Below are positions 60,735 through 64,000 of a stretch of DNA of 64,000 bases, one piece after another. This stretch comes from Namhaeicola litoreus (GTDB lineage: Bacteria; Bacteroidota; Bacteroidia; Flavobacteriales; Flavobacteriaceae). Position 1 is the stretch's first letter. Each line of letters starts with the position of its first letter. Made by a program: the position numbers and the translations under genes. The notes under the pieces are model-generated. The model did not search any database. It saw only the letters and a program-made list of their open reading frames with translations, and had not been told where the DNA came from. The stretch lies in contig NZ_JBHTMY010000003.1 in NCBI RefSeq assembly GCF_042679565.1, positions 1,426,001 through 1,490,000 on the forward strand, read 5' to 3'.

Positions 60735-63062
60735 TTAATTCACTATTTTAAGCTTGGCAAACTGGAGCAATAGTTTTTTTATTTCTCCGTTTTCAAATTT
60801 TATTTCGGCTTTTTGATCGTTTTCATTTCCTTCAATAGCCAACACTTCGCCTTTACCAAATTTCCCATGAATCACAAAATTACCTACTTTAAGTTTTGTG
60901 GCAAATGGTCCTTCCGGAATATCCATTTTTACTTGGTGCATTCTCTTAAAATTACCTTGAACTGGTGATGCTTTTTTTATTGGTTTTGGGGCTTCTTTCC
61001 TTTTTACCCCAATTGGTTTCTTAAATCTTACAGTCTCCGGGGGAGTTTCTCCAAAAATATCGGAATCGATAAAACTGTTTTGCTTAAATTGAGGTTGTTT
61101 GGGTGCAATTTGTTGAACAAATTGCTCATCAATCTCTTCTAAAAACCGACTTGGTTCGCAATCCACTAATTTACCCCATCGATATCTGGATTGGGCATAT
61201 GATAGATAAACTTGCTTCTCTGCTCTGGTAAGTGCAACATAGAACAACCTCCGCTCCTCCTCTACTTCACTTCTCGTGTTCATACTCATGGCCGACGGAA
61301 ACAGATTTTCTTCCATTCCAACAATAAAAACATGAGGAAATTCTAATCCCTTCGCCAAGTGAATCGTCATTAAAGACACCCTTGGTTTATCATCTTTATC
61401 GTTATCTAAATCTGTCGCTAAAGCCACATCAATTAAGAAAACAGCCAAGGAATCATCTTCTTCTTTTTCTTTTTGAACCTCAATAAAATCTTTGATACCG
61501 TTAAGAAGCTCCTGAACATTTTCTACTTTGCTAATCGCTTCAGGTGTTCCATCTTTTTCTATATCTCGAACCAGTTTTGTTTTTTTCAAAACCAACTCTG
61601 CTATCTCGAAAGCATTTAATGTTTGTGCCTCTGCCTGAAAACTTTTGATCAGTAAGACAAAATCACGCAGTTTATTCTTAGTTCCAGTATTTAACTGAAG
61701 ATTTACAACATCAATATTTTCTATAACCTCGAATATAGATTTATTCAATTCATTAGCAGCCACAGTTAATTTGTTCATGGTGGTATCGCCAATTCCTCTT
61801 GCTGGATAGTTGATTACTCTTTTCAGTGCTTCCTCATCATTTGGATTCAAGATCAATCTCAGGTATGCCAGCGTATCTTTGATTTCCTTTCGTTGGTAAA
61901 AACTTAAGCCTCCAAAAATTTTATAATCGATATTCTTTTTCCTCAGCGCATCTTCTATGGCTCTAGATTGAGCATTGGTTCTATAAAGTACTGCAAATTG
62001 ATCATTGGACAATTGATGCCTCATCTGATCTTCAAAAATGGCACTCGCCACAAAACGCCCTTCATCACCTTCTGATAAAGTACGCATAATTTTAATCATG
62101 TCACCTTTATCGTTCTGCGTCCAAATTGTTTTATCTAATTTGCTCTGATTGTTTTCAATGACGCTATTTGCAGCATTTACAATGGTTTGAGAAGATCTGT
62201 AATTTTGTTCGAGCTTAAAAATACTAACCTCTTTATAATCTCTTTGAAAATTGAGGATATTTTGAATATTTGCCCCACGAAATGCATAGATACTTTGACT
62301 GTCATCTCCAACCACACATATATTTTCAAAACGATCTGCCAAAGCTCGCACAATGAGATATTGAGAATGGTTGGTATCTTGGTACTCATCTACTAAAATA
62401 TATTTGAAACGATCTTGGTATTTTCCCAAAACATCCGGAAAGCGCGTGAGTAGTTCGTTGGTCCTAAGCAATAAATCATCAAAATCCATTGCACCAGCTT
62501 TAAAACATCGATCTACATAGTTTTTATAAATCTCACCCATTTTTGGTCTTCCCGACATTCGGTCGGCTTCCAACAACTCGGGATTCGTGTAGTAAGCTTT
62601 GACGGTAATCAAGCTATTCTTATATTGAGAAATACGACCCAAAACCTGTTTCGGCTTATACTTGTCTTTATCCAAACTCATCTCTTGAATAATAGAAGAA
62701 AGTAATCTTACAGAGTCTTGTGTGTCATAAATTGTAAAATTAGACGGAAAACCTAATTTCTCACTTTCACTTCTTAAAATTCTGGCAAAAACACTGTGAA
62801 AAGTACCCATCCACAAATTTTTTGCTTCGCTTTGCCCAACAATTTCTGCAATTCGCTTTTTCATTTCACGAGCCGCCTTATTGGTAAAAGTAAGGGCCAA
62901 AATATTGAAGGAATCTACTCCCTGTTGCATTAAATGAGCTATTCTATATGTGAGTACTCGGGTTTTTCCAGAACCAGCTCCGGCAATAATAATCATCGGA
63001 CCATCTTTGTGCAATACGGCCTCTTTTTGAGATTCATTAAGTTGAGCGATATAATTATTCAC
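60735..63062 (-). CDS. UvrD/PcrA-type DNA helicase
   Basis: 775 residues, GTG start. Superfamily 1A motifs are present: NESQKEAVLH (Q motif), IIAGAGSGKTRVLTYRIAH (I), ALTFTNKAAREMKKRI (Ia), ILVDEYQDTNHSQ (II), VVGDDSQSIYAFRGANIQN (III), LEQNYRS (IV), MTIHLAKGLEFPHVFIVGME (V) and RRLFYVALTRA (VI). A C-terminal Tudor-like domain ends GKFGKGEVLAIEGNENDQK. It works in nucleotide excision and mismatch repair or fork protection. UvrD and PcrA cannot be separated here. Confidence 0.93.
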   Translation of the reverse strand: MNNYIAQLNESQKEAVLHKDGPMIIIAGAGSGKTRVLTYRIAHLMQQGVDSFNILALTFTNKAAREMKKRIAEIVGQSEAKNLWMGTFHSVFARILRSESEKLGFPSNFTIYDTQDSVRLLSSIIQEMSLDKDKYKPKQVLGRISQYKNSLITVKAYYTNPELLEADRMSGRPKMGEIYKNYVDRCFKAGAMDFDDLLLRTNELLTRFPDVLGKYQDRFKYILVDEYQDTNHSQYLIVRALADRFENICVVGDDSQSIYAFRGANIQNILNFQRDYKEVSIFKLEQNYRSSQTIVNAANSVIENNQSKLDKTIWTQNDKGDMIKIMRTLSEGDEGRFVASAIFEDQMRHQLSNDQFAVLYRTNAQSRAIEDALRKKNIDYKIFGGLSFYQRKEIKDTLAYLRLILNPNDEEALKRVINYPARGIGDTTMNKLTVAANELNKSIFEVIENIDVVNLQLNTGTKNKLRDFVLLIKSFQAEAQTLNAFEIAELVLKKTKLVRDIEKDGTPEAISKVENVQELLNGIKDFIEVQKEKEEDDSLAVFLIDVALATDLDNDKDDKPRVSLMTIHLAKGLEFPHVFIVGMEENLFPSAMSMNTRSEVEEERRLFYVALTRAEKQVYLSYAQSRYRWGKLVDCEPSRFLEEIDEQFVQQIAPKQPQFKQNSFIDSDIFGETPPETVRFKKPIGVKRKEAPKPIKKASPVQGNFKRMHQVKMDIPEGPFATKLKVGNFVIHGKFGKGEVLAIEGNENDQKAEIKFENGEIKKLLLQFAKLKIVN

Positions 63063-63086
63063 AGGAAGTCAAACAGGTTAAAGCCT

Positions 63087-63117
63087 CAAAAATACAATCC
63101 TTAATTTATTCTCACAA
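63087..63117 (-). promoter_or_regulatory. Promoter of the UvrD/PcrA gene
   Basis: The minus strand reads TTG (63117-63115), 20 bases, then TATTTTTG (63094-63087), about 24 bases before the GTG start. The spacing is in the flavobacterial range. Confidence 0.55.
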
Positions 63118-63133
63118 TAAAAGTTATCGACAT

Positions 63134-63170
63134 AAAAAAAGAGGCTACCCTTTTTAAGAATAACCTCTTC
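63134..63170 (-). terminator. Terminator of the OmpA-family gene
   Basis: On the minus strand AAGAGGTTA (63170-63162) pairs with TAGCCTCTT (63148-63140) with one mismatch, followed by seven T. Confidence 0.7.
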
Positions 63171-63187
63171 ATTGCATAGTAAAAAAA

Positions 63188-64000
63188 TCACTTTTCAGCA
63201 AAAATGTCAACTCGTCTATTGGCCTGTCTACCTTTAGAAGTATTATTATCTCCTATTGGATTTGAAGAGCCATAACCTTGTGCAGATATCATATCTGCTG
63301 GAAAACCTGCTTTAACTAGATAATCCATCACCGCTTCTGCTCTTTCTTTAGAAAGTCTGTCATTTACACTGGCGCTACCTGTGCTATCAGTATGACCTTC
63401 TACTCTAAATTTAGAGGTTTTATATTCAGATAAAATTGAACTAATTTGGTCTAATCTAACAAGTGATTCGTTCGTAAAAGTAGATTTTCCCGTATTAAAA
63501 TAAAGTGCTCTTGCTAAATCTGTTATTTGTTTTTGCACTTCATCAGTAATCAAAGGACAACCGCCATTTGAAGGTTCTCCAGATATATAAGGACAATTAT
63601 CCTCATCATCAGGTACACCGTCCAAATCTGTATCTTTCATCGGGCAACCCTTATTCTCTATTAAGCCTGATTCATTTGGACATTCATCCATTTTATCCAT
63701 AACTCCATCTCCATCACTATCAGGACAACCATTAAACTGCTCTAAACCTGCTATTTCAGGGCAATAATCATCTTGATCACTAAAACCATCTCCATCACTA
63801 TCAGGACAACCGTTCATCGCCTCTGTTCCGGCAATTGTTGGACAAACATCTCTTGAATCTGGAATACCATCTAAATCTGTATCAGGACAACCATTAAACT
63901 GCTCTAATCCAGGCACTTCTGGACAAGCATCCTCAGTATCTTTTACACCATCATTATCTGTGTCTTTTCCTCCAAATCTAAAATTAAGTCCAACCATAAT
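63188..64000 (-). CDS. OmpA-family protein with thrombospondin type-3 repeats (5' partial)
   Basis: The frame runs off the right edge; the ATG at 63997 is internal, preceded by an Ile codon. The visible 270 residues begin with the end of a beta-barrel (VGLNFRFGG). Five calcium-binding TSP3 repeats (DTDNDGVKDTEDACPEVPG, DTDLDGIPDSRDVCP, DSDGDGFSDQDDYCP, DSDGDGVMDKMDECP, DTDLDGVPDDEDNCP) follow. The C-terminal OmpA domain for peptidoglycan binding is complete (FRVEGHTDSTGSASVND, LSKERAEAVMDYLV, NRRVDIFAEK). It links the outer membrane to peptidoglycan. DNA copies of the repeats share 26-28 base identical stretches. Confidence 0.9.
   Translation of the reverse strand: MMVGLNFRFGGKDTDNDGVKDTEDACPEVPGLEQFNGCPDTDLDGIPDSRDVCPTIAGTEAMNGCPDSDGDGFSDQDDYCPEIAGLEQFNGCPDSDGDGVMDKMDECPNESGLIENKGCPMKDTDLDGVPDDEDNCPYISGEPSNGGCPLITDEVQKQITDLARALYFNTGKSTFTNESLVRLDQISSILSEYKTSKFRVEGHTDSTGSASVNDRLSKERAEAVMDYLVKAGFPADMISAQGYGSSNPIGDNNTSKGRQANRRVDIFAEK

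Noticed and set aside
1..64000. Search for parS sites near parAB (TGTTTCACGTGAAACA-like)
   Set aside because: CACGTG cores occur (near 14720, 20022 and 49147) but none has matching flanks; all are inside genes.
1..64000. tRNA genes, rRNA genes, CRISPR arrays, insertion sequences, prophage
   Set aside because: No cloverleaf, spaced direct repeats, transposase, integrase or phage structural genes were seen in either strand.

Overview
The window is chromosomal DNA of a flavobacterium (Bacteroidota, Flavobacteriia, most likely Flavobacteriaceae). It is AT-rich and densely coding. Promoters follow the Bacteroidota pattern (a TAnnTTTG -7 box, sometimes a TTTG or TTG -33 box), Shine-Dalgarno sequences are mostly absent, and many genes belong to families typical of this group (DUF5683, DUF3943, DUF3810, DUF4290, GlmU-like, OstA-like, CarB without its allosteric domain). 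I see no phage, insertion sequence, CRISPR array, rRNA or tRNA. The content is mostly core genome.

Layout. 1-2000: the end of a CCG-domain oxidoreductase, a coiled-coil membrane protein, and WbqC. 2000-6560: a minus-strand operon parA-parB-DUF5683-dapB-lepB-wbqC. 6.7-10.9 kb: a dienoyl-CoA-reductase-like SDR, rpmH and carB. 10.9-13.9 kb: envelope and unknown proteins, a structured 494-bp gap, and a GlmU-like protein. 13.9-17.6 kb: a secreted repeat protein, then an ECF sigma / anti-sigma-like / DUF4097-like / GIN-domain adhesin operon. 17.9-31.4 kb: lon, a BatA-like protein, a degenerate dihydroorotase, a lipoprotein NlpC/P60 peptidase, recG and an RsmB-type methyltransferase. 31.4-38 kb: purL, an 'asparagine synthetase B'-labelled protein, dnaB. 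38-45.5 kb: a DUF3810 protease-like protein, an amidohydrolase pair, a SpoU methyltransferase and an M48 protease. 45.6-52.3 kb: relA/spoT, a Fur-family regulator, purA, an OstA-like protein and an aminotransferase. 52.6-56 kb: small secreted protein, TlpA-like thioredoxin, aconitase. 56.2-58.6 kb: rnpB, two tandem small-RNA-like elements, dnaJ and grpE. 58.7-64 kb: murA, DUF4290, uvrD/pcrA and the C-terminal half of an OmpA-family protein.

How the genes work together. Nucleotide synthesis (carB, purL, purA), stringent response (relA/spoT), replication, segregation and repair (dnaB, parAB, recG, uvrD), protein quality control (lon, dnaJ, grpE, lepB) and envelope biogenesis (murA, OstA-like, OmpA) dominate. 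The ECF sigma operon looks like a self-contained envelope-response unit.

The most interesting signal is in the rnpB-dnaJ gap. Two minus-strand elements share a 5' hairpin, an identical 20-nt linker and a Rho-independent terminator, with compensatory differences in the stems. One has a -7 box placed to start transcription at the first base of its hairpin. The linker is complementary to a translation start of the form AAAATTGCT-ATG-AAAAAG. I do not recognise a named RNA family. Other points are a pseudo-dihydroorotase without metal ligands, three amidohydrolase modules of which only one keeps its metal motif, MurA with Asp in place of the fosfomycin-target Cys, DnaJ with half of its zinc motifs, and two further candidate small RNAs.
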